Made by a program: the position numbers and the translations under genes. Shown one piece after another: positions 33,224 through 42,268 of a stretch of 46,449 nt of DNA (position 1 is the stretch's first letter; every line of letters begins with the position of its first letter). The notes beneath the pieces were generated by a model, which was given only the letters and a program-made list of their open reading frames with translations, did no database searches and had not been told where the DNA came from. The stretch is from CAWUIO01 sp963922455 (GTDB taxonomy: Bacteria > Bacteroidota > Bacteroidia > Cytophagales > Microscillaceae), in the NCBI GenBank assembly GCA_963922455.1, contig CAWUIO010000049.1, positions 1-46,449 of the forward strand, given 5' to 3'.

Positions 33224-35788
33224 ATGATACGTGACCCTCGTTCTGTCTGTTTATGGCTTACTTTTCTGATTTTTCTTGGCCCGGCTGGGTCGCAAGCCCA
33301 GGTGATGGAAGATCTTGATTTAAATTATTATTTGCCTTCCGGATACACATACAATCCCGATATACCCAGTCCTAAATCTTTTTTGGGTTTTGAAATAGGA
33401 GAGCAGCACCTGAGTCACGATCAACTGGTTTATTATCTCAAAATGCTTTGTGAGCGTTCCGACCGGATGCAATGGATCGAGTATGCCCGCACTTACGAAA
33501 ACCGCCCCCTTTTGCTTATCCAAGTATCCTCGCCGACCAATTTAGCCAAGCTGGAGCAAATTCGGGAAGAGCATTTAAAACTGAGCGACCCCAGTCAGTC
33601 GGGAAGTTTGACCTTGAATACTATGCCAGCAGTAGTATACCAGGGGTTCAGCATACATGGGAATGAGGCCAGTGGAAGTAATTCGGTTCCGCTCTTGGCT
33701 TATTTTTTGGCCGCAGCTCAAGGAAACGAGATTGAAAACCTCTTAAATAATTCAGTCATTCTGGTAGATCCTTGCCTCAATCCAGATGGTTTCCAGCGTT
33801 TTTCCACTTGGGTGAATATGCACCGTTCCGAAAATTTGGTAAGTGACCCGAATAGCCGGGAATACAATGAAGCTTACCCCCGGGGACGTACCAACCACTA
33901 TTGGTTTGACTTGAACCGGGATTGGCTTTTTGTCCAACATCCTGAATCACGGGGCCGCATTCAACAATACCAGCGTTGGCGGCCTAATGTATTGACCGAT
34001 CATCACGAAATGGGCTCCAATTCAACCTTTTTCTTTCAGCCAGGGATTCCCAGTCGAGTGAATCCTTTAACCATGGCTCGTAACCAGGAGCTAACGGCAT
34101 CGGTTGCGCAATTTCACGCTCGGGCCCTGGATAGCATTTCTTCTCTTTATTATACCAAGGAAAACTACGATGATTTTTACTATGGAAAGGGTTCCGCTTA
34201 TCCGGATATTCACGGGGGAATAGGGATCTTATTCGAACAAGCCAGTGCCCGGGGGCATTATCGCCAAACTGTCAACGGAATTTTGAGCTTTCCTTTCGCC
34301 GTCCGTAATCAATTTAATACGGCCTTGTCTACTTTGCGGGCAACCCATAGCCTCCGAACTGACTTATTGGGCTGGCAAAGAGATTTTTATGCGGAGTCTA
34401 AAAAAGGAAGCGGGGCCCTCGTCTTTGGCTCTCCCGATGATGCTGGGCGTAACTATCATTTTATAGATATCTTAAAACAACACCAGATTGAGGTATACGA
34501 ATTGGAGGAGACTGTTCGGGCCAATGGCCAAAGCTATCGGCCAGGCTCAGGCTATTATGTCCCTCTCAGACAAGCCCAAAATCGCCTCATCGAGGCGGCA
34601 TTTCAAGTGATGACCGAGTTTGAAGACAGTCTGTTTTACGATATATCTACCTGGACATTGCCTTATGCCTTTAACCTACCTTTTGCTCGCTTGGATAGGG
34701 TGCCCCAAGGGAAAAAGATAGACTCATGGACTTTGAGCCCAGGCAAGGTGCTTGGAGGAAATAGTGATATAGCCTATATCATTCCCTGGGAACCCTACTA
34801 TACACCGCGGGTATTACATCAATTGCAAAGTAGAGGTTTACGTCTAAAAGTGGCCACAGATATATCCCAGGTGCCAGGTAAAAACGGGACAATCTCGGTT
34901 CAAATGGGTAGTTTACTCCTTCCCGTTGCCCAACAGGCCCTTAGCGTTAGTGAGATTAGACAATTGGCCGATCAATTAAGTCAAGAATGGGGAGTAAATT
35001 TTTATGCCGTAGCCAGCGGTTTTGCCCAGTCGGGCGTTGATTTGGGGAGTGCATCTTGGGAAAACCTAAGGCCCTTAAAACCTTTGCTATTGGTGGGAAA
35101 TGGCACGAGCTCCTATGAAATAGGTGAAATATGGCATTTATTAGACCAACGTTACGGAGTAAGCTTACCTATGATCGAGAAATCGCGCTTTTCTTCTCTC
35201 AATCTGGATAATTATAATACGATCATCATGGCCAGTGGATCCTATAATGAAATAAGAGGGAATACTTTAGAAAGACTGAAAAGATGGCTCTCGAAGGGGA
35301 ATACCCTGATTGGGGTAGGTAGTGCCAACTCTTGGCTAAAGCAACAAGGCTTGGCCAATATTGATTTTATTAAATCTCCCAACTCCGATTCGGTAAACCG
35401 TTTGCCCTACAAAGACAAGTCACGATTTCGGGGAGCCCAACGTATTGGAGGAGCTATCTTTGAAGTTAAAATAGATGCCAGCCATCCCTTAGCCTTTGGA
35501 ATTAAAGGGGAGACCATGCCGCTATTTAAACGAAGTAACTTAATGGCCAAGCCTTCTTCTAATGTATACCAAAGTCCTTTTGTTTTTACCCAAGATCCGC
35601 TTTTGAGCGGGTACATCTCACCCAGAAATTTGAACTTGTTGAAAGGAGCTTCGGCAGTTTTACTTACTTTTACCGGACGGGGGAAAGTAATCAGCTTTAT
35701 GGATGATCCTAACTTTCGGGCATTTTGGTTTGGAAGCAACCGGATATTTGCCAATTCCCTATTTTTCTCATCAGTTATCGAGCCCTAG
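33224..35788 (+). CDS. Secreted M14 zinc carboxypeptidase
   Basis: The protein has 854 residues with a signal peptide of about 25 residues ending at SQAQ. The metallocarboxypeptidase domain spans about 45-380. Zinc ligands are in SIHGNEASG (His and Glu near residues 144-147) and in the later TDHHEMGSN block (near residue 263). NPDGFQRF and DLNRDW are usual family blocks. The C-terminal half (about 400-854) resembles accessory domains of large Bacteroidota M14 enzymes. It probably trims peptides outside the cytoplasm. Confidence 0.92.
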   Translation: MIRDPRSVCLWLTFLIFLGPAGSQAQVMEDLDLNYYLPSGYTYNPDIPSPKSFLGFEIGEQHLSHDQLVYYLKMLCERSDRMQWIEYARTYENRPLLLIQVSSPTNLAKLEQIREEHLKLSDPSQSGSLTLNTMPAVVYQGFSIHGNEASGSNSVPLLAYFLAAAQGNEIENLLNNSVILVDPCLNPDGFQRFSTWVNMHRSENLVSDPNSREYNEAYPRGRTNHYWFDLNRDWLFVQHPESRGRIQQYQRWRPNVLTDHHEMGSNSTFFFQPGIPSRVNPLTMARNQELTASVAQFHARALDSISSLYYTKENYDDFYYGKGSAYPDIHGGIGILFEQASARGHYRQTVNGILSFPFAVRNQFNTALSTLRATHSLRTDLLGWQRDFYAESKKGSGALVFGSPDDAGRNYHFIDILKQHQIEVYELEETVRANGQSYRPGSGYYVPLRQAQNRLIEAAFQVMTEFEDSLFYDISTWTLPYAFNLPFARLDRVPQGKKIDSWTLSPGKVLGGNSDIAYIIPWEPYYTPRVLHQLQSRGLRLKVATDISQVPGKNGTISVQMGSLLLPVAQQALSVSEIRQLADQLSQEWGVNFYAVASGFAQSGVDLGSASWENLRPLKPLLLVGNGTSSYEIGEIWHLLDQRYGVSLPMIEKSRFSSLNLDNYNTIIMASGSYNEIRGNTLERLKRWLSKGNTLIGVGSANSWLKQQGLANIDFIKSPNSDSVNRLPYKDKSRFRGAQRIGGAIFEVKIDASHPLAFGIKGETMPLFKRSNLMAKPSSNVYQSPFVFTQDPLLSGYISPRNLNLLKGASAVLLTFTGRGKVISFMDDPNFRAFWFGSNRIFANSLFFSSVIEP

Positions 35789-35799
35789 ATATCTTTACT

Positions 35800-36060
35800 A
35801 TGTTTTCATTTTTCAAGAAAAACCATAATAACAAACCAGAGGAAGGTGCTAAACAGGATCTTCCTCAACTCTTAGACCAAGAAGGCATGCCTCTACACGA
35901 AGGCGATGAAGTAGAAGCCCTACGATATGATTTAGGCCGTTGCCGGATCATAAAAAAAGATGGGCATTATTATTATGAATCCATTCAAGACCAAAAGCAA
36001 GTCATTTGGCTTAAAATGATTGATGCTCGCACCCAATTTCAAAAAGTAAAAAAAATTTAA
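35800..36060 (+). CDS. Small hypothetical protein
   Basis: 86 residues from ATG 35800 (MFSFFKKNH); a longer open frame starting upstream overlaps the peptidase gene and is rejected. Charged, soluble, with VEALRYDLGRCRIIKKDGHYYYES suggesting a small beta domain. Not recognised. It follows the M14 gene by 11 bp and may be co-transcribed. Confidence 0.6.
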   Translation: MFSFFKKNHNNKPEEGAKQDLPQLLDQEGMPLHEGDEVEALRYDLGRCRIIKKDGHYYYESIQDQKQVIWLKMIDARTQFQKVKKI

Positions 36061-36150
36061 CCGATCTAAAGGGATAAGTCTAGAATTTAATAGTTTACTT
36101 CGCGCATTATGGATTTGCTTATACTTTGTTACAATAAATCACTAAATTTT

Positions 36151-37194
36151 ATGAACGTGCATATTAAAAACTGCTTCCTTGTGGCAGTTTCCATACTCCT
36201 ACTAGGTGCTTGTGGTGGTGGTGGTAGTTACTCTTTGGAGACAACCGATAGCGGTTTGAAGTTTAACTTTTTCTCTCAAAGTGACACAGGAAGCCAAATT
36301 GCTGCGGGAACCTTGATAGATTACCATATTAAAGTAACCAATATTACCACCGACTCGGTATTAGAAAATACATACGAGAAAAATCCTTTCCGAAACTTTC
36401 AGTTCCCGCCAGATACTACCAAGGGCGATTTTTCTGAGGCAATGTTGATGATGAGCGAAGGAGATAGTGCGGTGTTTGTTGTTACCTCTGATACGATTCG
36501 TAATATCCGCACTAGAGCGTATGACCAAGCCATTGTTCAGTTGAAATCTCGCGCCCAAGCCAGTATGGCCCAAGCGCCCAGTGATTCCGTACGGCAGATG
36601 ATTCAAACCCAGGTCAATCAGCAGGTTACGAATTATACAATGCAAAAAAATTCCTTCCTTAAAAATTTTCCGGAAGGTCAAGAAATTGAGTACTTAATAA
36701 AAGTTTTAAAAGTACGTACCGAAGAAGAAATTCGCCTTGAACAAGAAGAACTCATTGCCAAGGAAGATCAGGAGATAATTAAGTATCTGGATAAGAAGAA
36801 CTTAGAGGGAGAAAAAACCGAGTCAGGCTTATATATCGTCACCCGAGAAGAAGGGGACGGTCCGAAACCCGAAATGGGTGACCAAGTCTTGGTAGATTAT
36901 GTTGGGCAATTATTAGACGGCTCTGTATTTGACACCAGTATTAAGCAAGTAGCCATAGATCACCAAAAGTATAATGCCCAAAGAACGTATCAGCCTTTAA
37001 ACTTCACTTTAGGGAGCCGATCTGTAATTCCGGGTTGGGAAGAAGGAATCTCCTTAATCAATAAAGGTACTAAAGCTACTTTTGTGATCCCATCTCGCTT
37101 AGCCTATGGTTCGGTGGCAAATGGTGATCTTATCCCCGCTAACTCTATCCTGGTATTTGATATAGATTTAGTTGATGTGATCAAGAAAAATTAA
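36151..37194 (+). CDS. FKBP-type peptidyl-prolyl isomerase lipoprotein
   Basis: About 347 residues from ATG 36151 (MNVHIKNCFLVA); an ATG at 36109 is possible but would put a non-signal stretch before the lipobox LGAC. The region after the Cys has an FKBP-like but degenerate domain (about 20-150). A charged helical linker follows, then a classical C-terminal FKBP domain with VDYVGQLLDGSVFDTS, VIPGWEEGI and IPANSILVFDIDL. It catalyses prolyl isomerisation, probably folding exported proteins in the periplasm, as with Gld-associated FKBPs. A terminator follows. Confidence 0.9.
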   Translation: MNVHIKNCFLVAVSILLLGACGGGGSYSLETTDSGLKFNFFSQSDTGSQIAAGTLIDYHIKVTNITTDSVLENTYEKNPFRNFQFPPDTTKGDFSEAMLMMSEGDSAVFVVTSDTIRNIRTRAYDQAIVQLKSRAQASMAQAPSDSVRQMIQTQVNQQVTNYTMQKNSFLKNFPEGQEIEYLIKVLKVRTEEEIRLEQEELIAKEDQEIIKYLDKKNLEGEKTESGLYIVTREEGDGPKPEMGDQVLVDYVGQLLDGSVFDTSIKQVAIDHQKYNAQRTYQPLNFTLGSRSVIPGWEEGISLINKGTKATFVIPSRLAYGSVANGDLIPANSILVFDIDLVDVIKKN

Positions 37195-37227
37195 TATAGA
37201 TCTTAGAATCTATTTTTAGCATTGATG

Positions 37228-37266
37228 AGGATTCCCCGCCTTGTAAGGTTGGGAGTCCTTTTTTAA
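37228..37266 (+). terminator. Intrinsic terminator after the FKBP gene
   Basis: AGGATTCCC (37228-37236) pairs with GGGAGTCCT (37251-37259) with one G-U, then a T-run. A shorter inner pairing CCTT/AGG extends it. Confidence 0.85.
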
Positions 37267-37409
37267 TTTTCTTTCGCTTGAGCTGGGTGGAGTTTATCCC
37301 CCCCTGGGAACTTAGCCATCCCTTCTTCAAGGGGTATGGGCAGTAAATAAGCGGCGATATACCTGCGTTCTGAACGAGGCTTTAGTTTTTTTCAAAGAAA
37401 GGATCTTGA

Positions 37410-37537
37410 GGGGCTTCCCCGCGCTATTTTGTTGGGCATCTCCTTCACACTCCTGCCAGCGCGGGTCGGGCTGTCACTACTCGCTGGCCAACACACAAGC
37501 AGCGGCGAGCTCAAACAGGCCGTTCCATCCCTAAGCC
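37410..37537 (-). repeat. Dispersed structured element, copy 6 (subfamily B)
   Basis: Read on the minus strand it starts GGCTTAGGGATGGAACGG and ends CGCGGGGAAGCCCC. The closing stem is GGCTT/AAGCC. The 3' arm is CCCGCGCT against AGCGCGGG, perfect 8 bp. The CTCGC/GCGAG arm is retained and its loop differs from other copies. It lies in the convergent gap between the FKBP gene and the carboxypeptidase-regulatory-like gene. Confidence 0.9.
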
Positions 37538-37641
37538 ATTGAAAAGCATAGGGTTAACGTGTGATTTAATCCAAAACCCACCTTAGGGGTATTTCCCATT
37601 GCTAAGCAAGTTTTGTGATTACTATCTAGACTCAAGGAAAA

Positions 37642-37679
37642 AAGGCGGCTGAGTCAAGAGACGAAGCCGCCTTTTTTAT
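37642..37679. terminator. Bidirectional intrinsic terminator
   Basis: AAGGCGGCT (37642-37650) pairs with AGCCGCCTT (37665-37673). T-runs lie on both strands (A-run before, T-run after), so it can serve the leftward gene ending at 37697 and read-through from the left. Confidence 0.85.
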
Positions 37680-37696
37680 ATAATGTAAGTAGATGC

Positions 37697-38374
37697 TTAT
37701 TTGTCTTTATCCTTCTTGAAATCCCCGTTTTTGAGTGACTTGAAAAAGTTGGCCCAAGCAAAAGGATTGAGGAATGAGTAAGATGGTAGGGTGGTCTGAT
37801 TTTCCAAGAAGTAGACATCGCGGTACATTTGGTAGCGATAATTAGACTTGGCATCCATGGGAAGGGCGGAAGCAATACGGGCAATTTGTCGCTCGTCTAA
37901 ATTTCTACGAAGATTTTGGAGCTTTTCCTCATCGGGTAACTCCAAGGCTAAGAAAGCTTCTTTAAACAATTCTTCGGTAGGATAAGGAAACACTTCTATG
38001 ACTTCTAGAAGGGTTGTGTCTTGCACCATTTCAATCACTACCGAATAGCTATCGTATTTTTCTTCGGGAATCCTGTAATAATGCTTTTTAAAACCCACAG
38101 CACTGAGGATGAGGCTGTCTCCGGGTAAAACTGGCAAGGTAAAAAAGCCATCAAAATTGGTGGCCATACCTCTACCCGCTTTTGGAATATAAATGTGGAC
38201 TCCAGGGATAGGCTCCGCTTCGTTTTCAGTGGAAGGTCCAACCACAAAACCTGAGAAATAAATAGGTTCTATTTCTCCTTGCGCTCTTAAATCTTCAGAA
38301 AAAGATAATAATCCTATTAAGCAGAAGAGGTAAAATCGTATTTTTACATTTCTAATACACAATCTAAGCATCAT
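37697..38374 (-). CDS. Carboxypeptidase regulatory-like domain protein
   Basis: The protein has 225 residues. An N-terminal hydrophobic segment (about 10-30) is a signal or anchor. The CarboxypepD_reg-like beta-sandwich follows: VHIYIPKAGRGMATNFDGFF, then TLPVLPGDSLILSAVGFKK. This module, common in Bacteroidota envelope proteins including the start of TonB-dependent receptors, is here without a barrel. The C-terminal region is uncharacterised. It is likely periplasmic or outer-membrane associated. Confidence 0.85.
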   Translation of the reverse strand: MMLRLCIRNVKIRFYLFCLIGLLSFSEDLRAQGEIEPIYFSGFVVGPSTENEAEPIPGVHIYIPKAGRGMATNFDGFFTLPVLPGDSLILSAVGFKKHYYRIPEEKYDSYSVVIEMVQDTTLLEVIEVFPYPTEELFKEAFLALELPDEEKLQNLRRNLDERQIARIASALPMDAKSNYRYQMYRDVYFLENQTTLPSYSFLNPFAWANFFKSLKNGDFKKDKDK

Positions 38375-38463
38375 AAATTTAAAACAAGTGTTTTGTGTAA
38401 ACGTTTCTAATTATTTGCTTTTAACAAATTTATATATAAAATTCAATACCTCTAGGTAAACTT

Positions 38464-39159
38464 ATGTACAAACATATTTTCTTTGACCTAGATCATACCT
38501 TGTGGGACTTCAACCGAAACTCTCAGGAATCGCTTTTAGAGATCCTAGAATCCTTTCGCTTGTTGCAAGACTTCCCTAATTTGGATACCGAAGCATTCGT
38601 TCAAACCTTTTATGTAATTACCGAAGAGCTCTGGGAGGCTTACAATCAAACGATGATTGATTCAAAAACCTTGAGGAGCCGTCGCTTTCCACTAATCTTT
38701 GAACGTTTGCACATCCCAGCTACTCGGGAATTATGTGATCGTATTGCGCAGCAATATGCCCATATTTGCCCCCGGAAAGGACATTTACTTCCGTATGCCA
38801 CGGAGGTATTAACTTATTTAAAGCAGGACTATCCTCTGCACATTATTACCAATGGCTTTCCCGATATCCAATCCTTAAAACTGGCAGCCGGTAAAATTGA
38901 TACGTTTTTTGAGCTGGTGGTAACCTCGGCTTCGGCCAATTGTAAAAAACCTGACCCTCGAATTTTCCAGTTTGCCCTCAACGAATTGGGCATCCAGGCC
39001 CAGGAATGCCTTATGATTGGAGACAATTATAAAACGGATATACAAGGAGCACAAAGTGTAGGGATCGATCATATCTATATTAACCCCGAGAAAAAAGCGC
39101 ATACTTACGAAGTTCAAACGGAAATATACAGTTTGAAAGAATTGATGGCGCTTTTATAA
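38464..39159 (+). CDS. HAD family hydrolase, YjjG-type nucleotidase
   Basis: The protein has 231 residues. The HAD catalytic motif FFDLDHTLWDFNRNS (Asp 8 and Asp 10) is at the N-terminus, TNG near 122 is motif II, KKPDPRIF near 161 holds the motif III Lys, and MIGDNYKTDIQGA near 183 is motif IV. The DHTLWDFNRNS start is characteristic of YjjG/5'-nucleotidases acting on non-canonical pyrimidine nucleotides. It is cytoplasmic. Sits alone, convergent with the MOSC gene, with 17 bp between stops. Confidence 0.92.
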   Translation: MYKHIFFDLDHTLWDFNRNSQESLLEILESFRLLQDFPNLDTEAFVQTFYVITEELWEAYNQTMIDSKTLRSRRFPLIFERLHIPATRELCDRIAQQYAHICPRKGHLLPYATEVLTYLKQDYPLHIITNGFPDIQSLKLAAGKIDTFFELVVTSASANCKKPDPRIFQFALNELGIQAQECLMIGDNYKTDIQGAQSVGIDHIYINPEKKAHTYEVQTEIYSLKELMALL

Positions 39160-39176
39160 ACCACCAATGCACTCGA

Positions 39177-39677
39177 TTATACCAGCGCTTGTAAGCGGTC
39201 ATCAAGGCAAACTTTTCCTCCTTGTATAACGCGGGCGGTGATCCCGCCATGCCCTCGTACGGCATTATAGCCGCCTGCTCCTAAGTTTTCTTCCATCCGA
39301 GAGCAGGGGTGGCAAAGGCCGGTCATTTCTAGTTGGGCTTCGCCCAAACTAAAGCTCAAGCCCTTCAAAGCCAATAAATTGATCCCTCGAATTACGAGGT
39401 TACGGCGTAGAAGCGCCGGCGATAGGATTTCTTGCCCCAACATAGAGGCTATGGCATCCAAGTGTTCTCCAGATATCAGGGTAACTTGTCGGTTGCCACT
39501 TCTTCCAGCATAATGGTCACCCAGGATACCCTGATCAGGGCTGAGCTCCACACAGGATTTTTGGATGACCTCTCCCCGTTTAACTTCTCGAATACCAATC
39601 CACTCTACATACCCGATTTGGGGTAAATTTTTCATTAATCTACCTAAGGGGCTATCTTCTTTTATTCCTTGTTCCAT
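39177..39677 (-). CDS. MOSC domain protein
   Basis: 166 residues from ATG 39677 (MEQGIKEDS); a longer TTG-initiated frame to 39737 is unlikely. MOSC domains bind the molybdenum cofactor or transfer sulphur. The family block GDHYAGRSGNRQVTLIS and the conserved Cys in LCHPCSRME are visible, as is GYNAVRGHGGITARVI. It is of the small stand-alone kind. Partner enzyme unknown. Repeat copy 7 lies between its start and the ChrA gene's end. Confidence 0.9.
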   Translation of the reverse strand: MEQGIKEDSPLGRLMKNLPQIGYVEWIGIREVKRGEVIQKSCVELSPDQGILGDHYAGRSGNRQVTLISGEHLDAIASMLGQEILSPALLRRNLVIRGINLLALKGLSFSLGEAQLEMTGLCHPCSRMEENLGAGGYNAVRGHGGITARVIQGGKVCLDDRLQALV

Positions 39678-39742
39678 GGTATTCCTTATTGAGAGTTCTA
39701 ATTTAGTCTTTTTCCTGAATATAAGATTTAATTTCAAAAGAA

Positions 39743-39872
39743 GGCTTAGGGATGGAACGGCATGTTTGAGCTCGTGTTGGCCCTTGGGGAATGGCAGCGA
39801 GTAGTGAGAGCCCGACCTGCGCCGCTAGCCTTTTTTCTGCGGGCAAGTTGCTTTCTAGCGCGGGGAAGCCCC
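39743..39872 (+). repeat. Dispersed structured element, copy 7 (subfamily B)
   Basis: Starts GGCTTAGGGATGGAACGG and ends CGCGGGGAAGCCCC. The closing stem is GGCTT/AAGCC. The 3' arm is CCTGCGC against GCGCGGG with a G-U pair. The CTCG/CGAG arm has a nested GCC/GGC hairpin. It lies between two leftward genes (MOSC and ChrA), antiparallel to them. Confidence 0.9.
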
Positions 39873-39884
39873 TACTTTTTTGGA

Positions 39885-41084
39885 TTAAATACTTCCTCCC
39901 AAAAACTCGAACCCGAGCCCAAGGAGCAATCCCCCAAAAATCAAGAAAGGTAAGGGGATTTTGGTAAACAAAAGCAAGGCAAACGTGGCCGCGATAAATA
40001 CAAAATTGATAGGTTCGTCACTTAGGGGCTGAATAAGTAAAATGGCGGCGGCTATGACCAAGCCCGAACTCGCCGCGTGTACTCCCTCCAAGGAAGCTTT
40101 TACGACCCTAAACTTTTTAAGCTGTTCCCAAAAACGTATGACGAAGAAAATAATGAAGGTTCCCGGTAAAAAGATGCCAGCACTGGCAATAAGCCCGCCA
40201 GATATTTGCCCCAGCAAGCCATATTCGCGCATAGCCAAGACCCCAATGAAGGCACAAAAGGAAAACACCGGCCCGGGTACCAACTGGGCCAGGCCCAAGG
40301 CTGAGAGAAACTCATCGGCGGTGAGATAGCCTTTAAACTTTACAAACTCGGTGAGCAGTACCGGGATTAACACCTGGCCCCCACCAAAAATAAAACTGCC
40401 ATTCCGATAAAAATTTTCAAACAGACGGATGGGCAAAAGCCCTGTAAGCCCCCCCAAGATGGCGGCCAAAATCAAAACCCCCCAAAAAAGAATAAAATTG
40501 GCCCAGCTGATTTTAAGTTTCTTATCGCTTTCTTTGGGCTGGGCCTTAAACTTCAAAGCCGTGACCAAGCCACCTCCGACTACCACCAGGGGAAATACCC
40601 AAGGAGAACGAAAGGCATACGCGGCAATAGCCGAAGCCACCATCAAGGCAAAACCCGTTTTGGTGTGTACCACCATCCGGGTGATCCTAAAGGCTGCGTA
40701 GGAAACAATCCCTACGGCCATAGGCTGCACAAAACGCATAAATTCGGTGGAGATGCTTTGTTCCCGAAAGTAAGCAATGCCAATACCTAGAAGGGTCATG
40801 ATCACAACCGCCGGAAAAGCCCAAACGAGGAGGGTTAGGTAGGCCAGGCTTGGCCCTCCAATCTTAAAGCCAAGGGCTACCACCGTTTGGGTAGACGTCG
40901 GGCCGGGTAATACTTGACAGAGGGCATTGAGCTCCAGGAAATCTTTTTCTGAAAGATACCGCCGCTTTACGACAAATAAGTCAATAAACATAGCAATATG
41001 GACCTGCGGCCCGCCAAAGGCCGAGATAGCCAACCAAGCTACATCCTTTAAGAAAATAAAATAGCGGATCTTTTTAACTTGCAT
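39885..41084 (-). CDS. chrA: ChrA-type chromate/anion transporter
   Basis: About 399 residues from ATG 41084 (MQVKKIRYFIF); a further upstream TTG frame is rejected. It has the two homologous halves typical of long ChrA proteins, each with a signature of the form F-G-G-x-x and P-G-P: ISAFGGPQVHIAM with LPGPTSTQ in the first, FGGGQVLIPVLL with LVPGPVFSF in the second. About ten or more membrane segments. ChrA exports chromate by antiport, but many members in non-resistant bacteria transport other anions, so the substrate is inferred. No chrB regulator nearby. Confidence 0.88.
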   Translation of the reverse strand: MQVKKIRYFIFLKDVAWLAISAFGGPQVHIAMFIDLFVVKRRYLSEKDFLELNALCQVLPGPTSTQTVVALGFKIGGPSLAYLTLLVWAFPAVVIMTLLGIGIAYFREQSISTEFMRFVQPMAVGIVSYAAFRITRMVVHTKTGFALMVASAIAAYAFRSPWVFPLVVVGGGLVTALKFKAQPKESDKKLKISWANFILFWGVLILAAILGGLTGLLPIRLFENFYRNGSFIFGGGQVLIPVLLTEFVKFKGYLTADEFLSALGLAQLVPGPVFSFCAFIGVLAMREYGLLGQISGGLIASAGIFLPGTFIIFFVIRFWEQLKKFRVVKASLEGVHAASSGLVIAAAILLIQPLSDEPINFVFIAATFALLLFTKIPLPFLIFGGLLLGLGFEFLGGSI

Positions 41085-41195
41085 TCCCTCCGCACAGGTT
41101 TGGATTAATGGCCCTAAAATACACCCCTTCTGGCATATGGCCAAAAGGGGAGGCTAAACTAAGGCCAAATGAACTAAAATTTGTCTGATTATCAA

Positions 41196-42164
41196 TTATT
41201 TTAAGCCGATTTCCCGGAGCCGCTGATCCAAAAACTCCCCCGCTGTGATATCCGGATATGCTTTGGGGGTATCTCCATCGATGCATCCTTCCAGGCAGCT
41301 GAGATCCATTTCGGAGCGAGGATGCATAAAGAAGGGCACCGAATACCGGGACGTATGCATCATATCTACCGGCGGGTTTACCACGCGGTGGATGGTAGAG
41401 CGGAGGCGATTATTGCTAAGCCTTTCTAGCATATCCCCAACATTGACGACCAACTCATCCGGCTGGGCGGTCACGGGAACCCACTCCTCATCGCGGGTTA
41501 GAATTTGCAAACCTTCGGCACTCGCCCCCATCAGGAGGGTTATTAAATTAATATCTCCGTGGGCAGCGGCCCGGACGGCTCCTTCTTCCACAGAACTAGG
41601 GTCTTCTATAGGATAATAATGGATGGCCCGTAAAATACTGTTTCCCTTTTCTACCTGACTTTCAAAATAGGTTTCTTCCAAGCCTAAATGGAGGGCTAGG
41701 GCTTGTAAGATATATCGCCCGGTTTCCTCGAGTTTTCGATATATATCCAGACATATCGTTTCCATCTGGGGCAATTCTTGGGGAAATACATTATCGGGGT
41801 AGCGTGACTTGAGGCTATCTCCTTCTTCCAGTTCTTGGCCGATATGATAAAACTCTTTTAAATCTCCCTGGCTTCGGCCCTTGGCGTGTTCCTTTCCTTT
41901 GGGCGTATACCCCCTTTGCCCGTGGATACCAGGAATTTGGTAGGCTAGTTTTTCTGGGTCGGATAAGTCAAAAAACTGTTTAACAACCTGGTATAATTCT
42001 GTGCGTAGCGCTTCACTTAGGGGATGGTTGCGGATGGTCACAAAGCCTACTTCTTGGAAGGCTTTTCCAATGTCGGCGACAAACCTTTGCTTTTCTTGGG
42101 GATTGCCCTGGACAAATTGCTTCAAATCTAAACTCGGTACCAGATTAAGGGCATCTTGTTGCAT
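41196..42164 (-). CDS. 2-oxoglutarate/Fe(II) oxygenase, isopenicillin N synthase-like
   Basis: The protein has 322 residues with the double-stranded beta-helix fold. Iron ligands His and Asp are in AHGDINLITLL, the distal His in STIHRVVNP, and the 2-oxoglutarate-binding Arg-x-Ser in RYSVPFFMHP. The N-terminal HPLSEALR block and GQRGYTPKG are usual for this family. It is cytoplasmic with no signal peptide. Its substrate is unknown; related proteins modify small molecules or flavonoid-like substrates. It is divergent from nuoH with 104 bp between starts. Confidence 0.9.
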   Translation of the reverse strand: MQQDALNLVPSLDLKQFVQGNPQEKQRFVADIGKAFQEVGFVTIRNHPLSEALRTELYQVVKQFFDLSDPEKLAYQIPGIHGQRGYTPKGKEHAKGRSQGDLKEFYHIGQELEEGDSLKSRYPDNVFPQELPQMETICLDIYRKLEETGRYILQALALHLGLEETYFESQVEKGNSILRAIHYYPIEDPSSVEEGAVRAAAHGDINLITLLMGASAEGLQILTRDEEWVPVTAQPDELVVNVGDMLERLSNNRLRSTIHRVVNPPVDMMHTSRYSVPFFMHPRSEMDLSCLEGCIDGDTPKAYPDITAGEFLDQRLREIGLK

Positions 42165-42268
42165 GATGAGATAATAAGGATAAAAAGATGTAGAATTCTA
42201 TGGAATTAGATGAAGGCAAATTTAATGCTTATTTTTAGGGCCAAGTTTGTTTTATCCGGTAAAGATTT

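Noticed and set aside
39678..39737. TTG-initiated extension of the MOSC protein
   Set aside because: The ATG at 39677 gives the expected family length; the extension has no conserved block.
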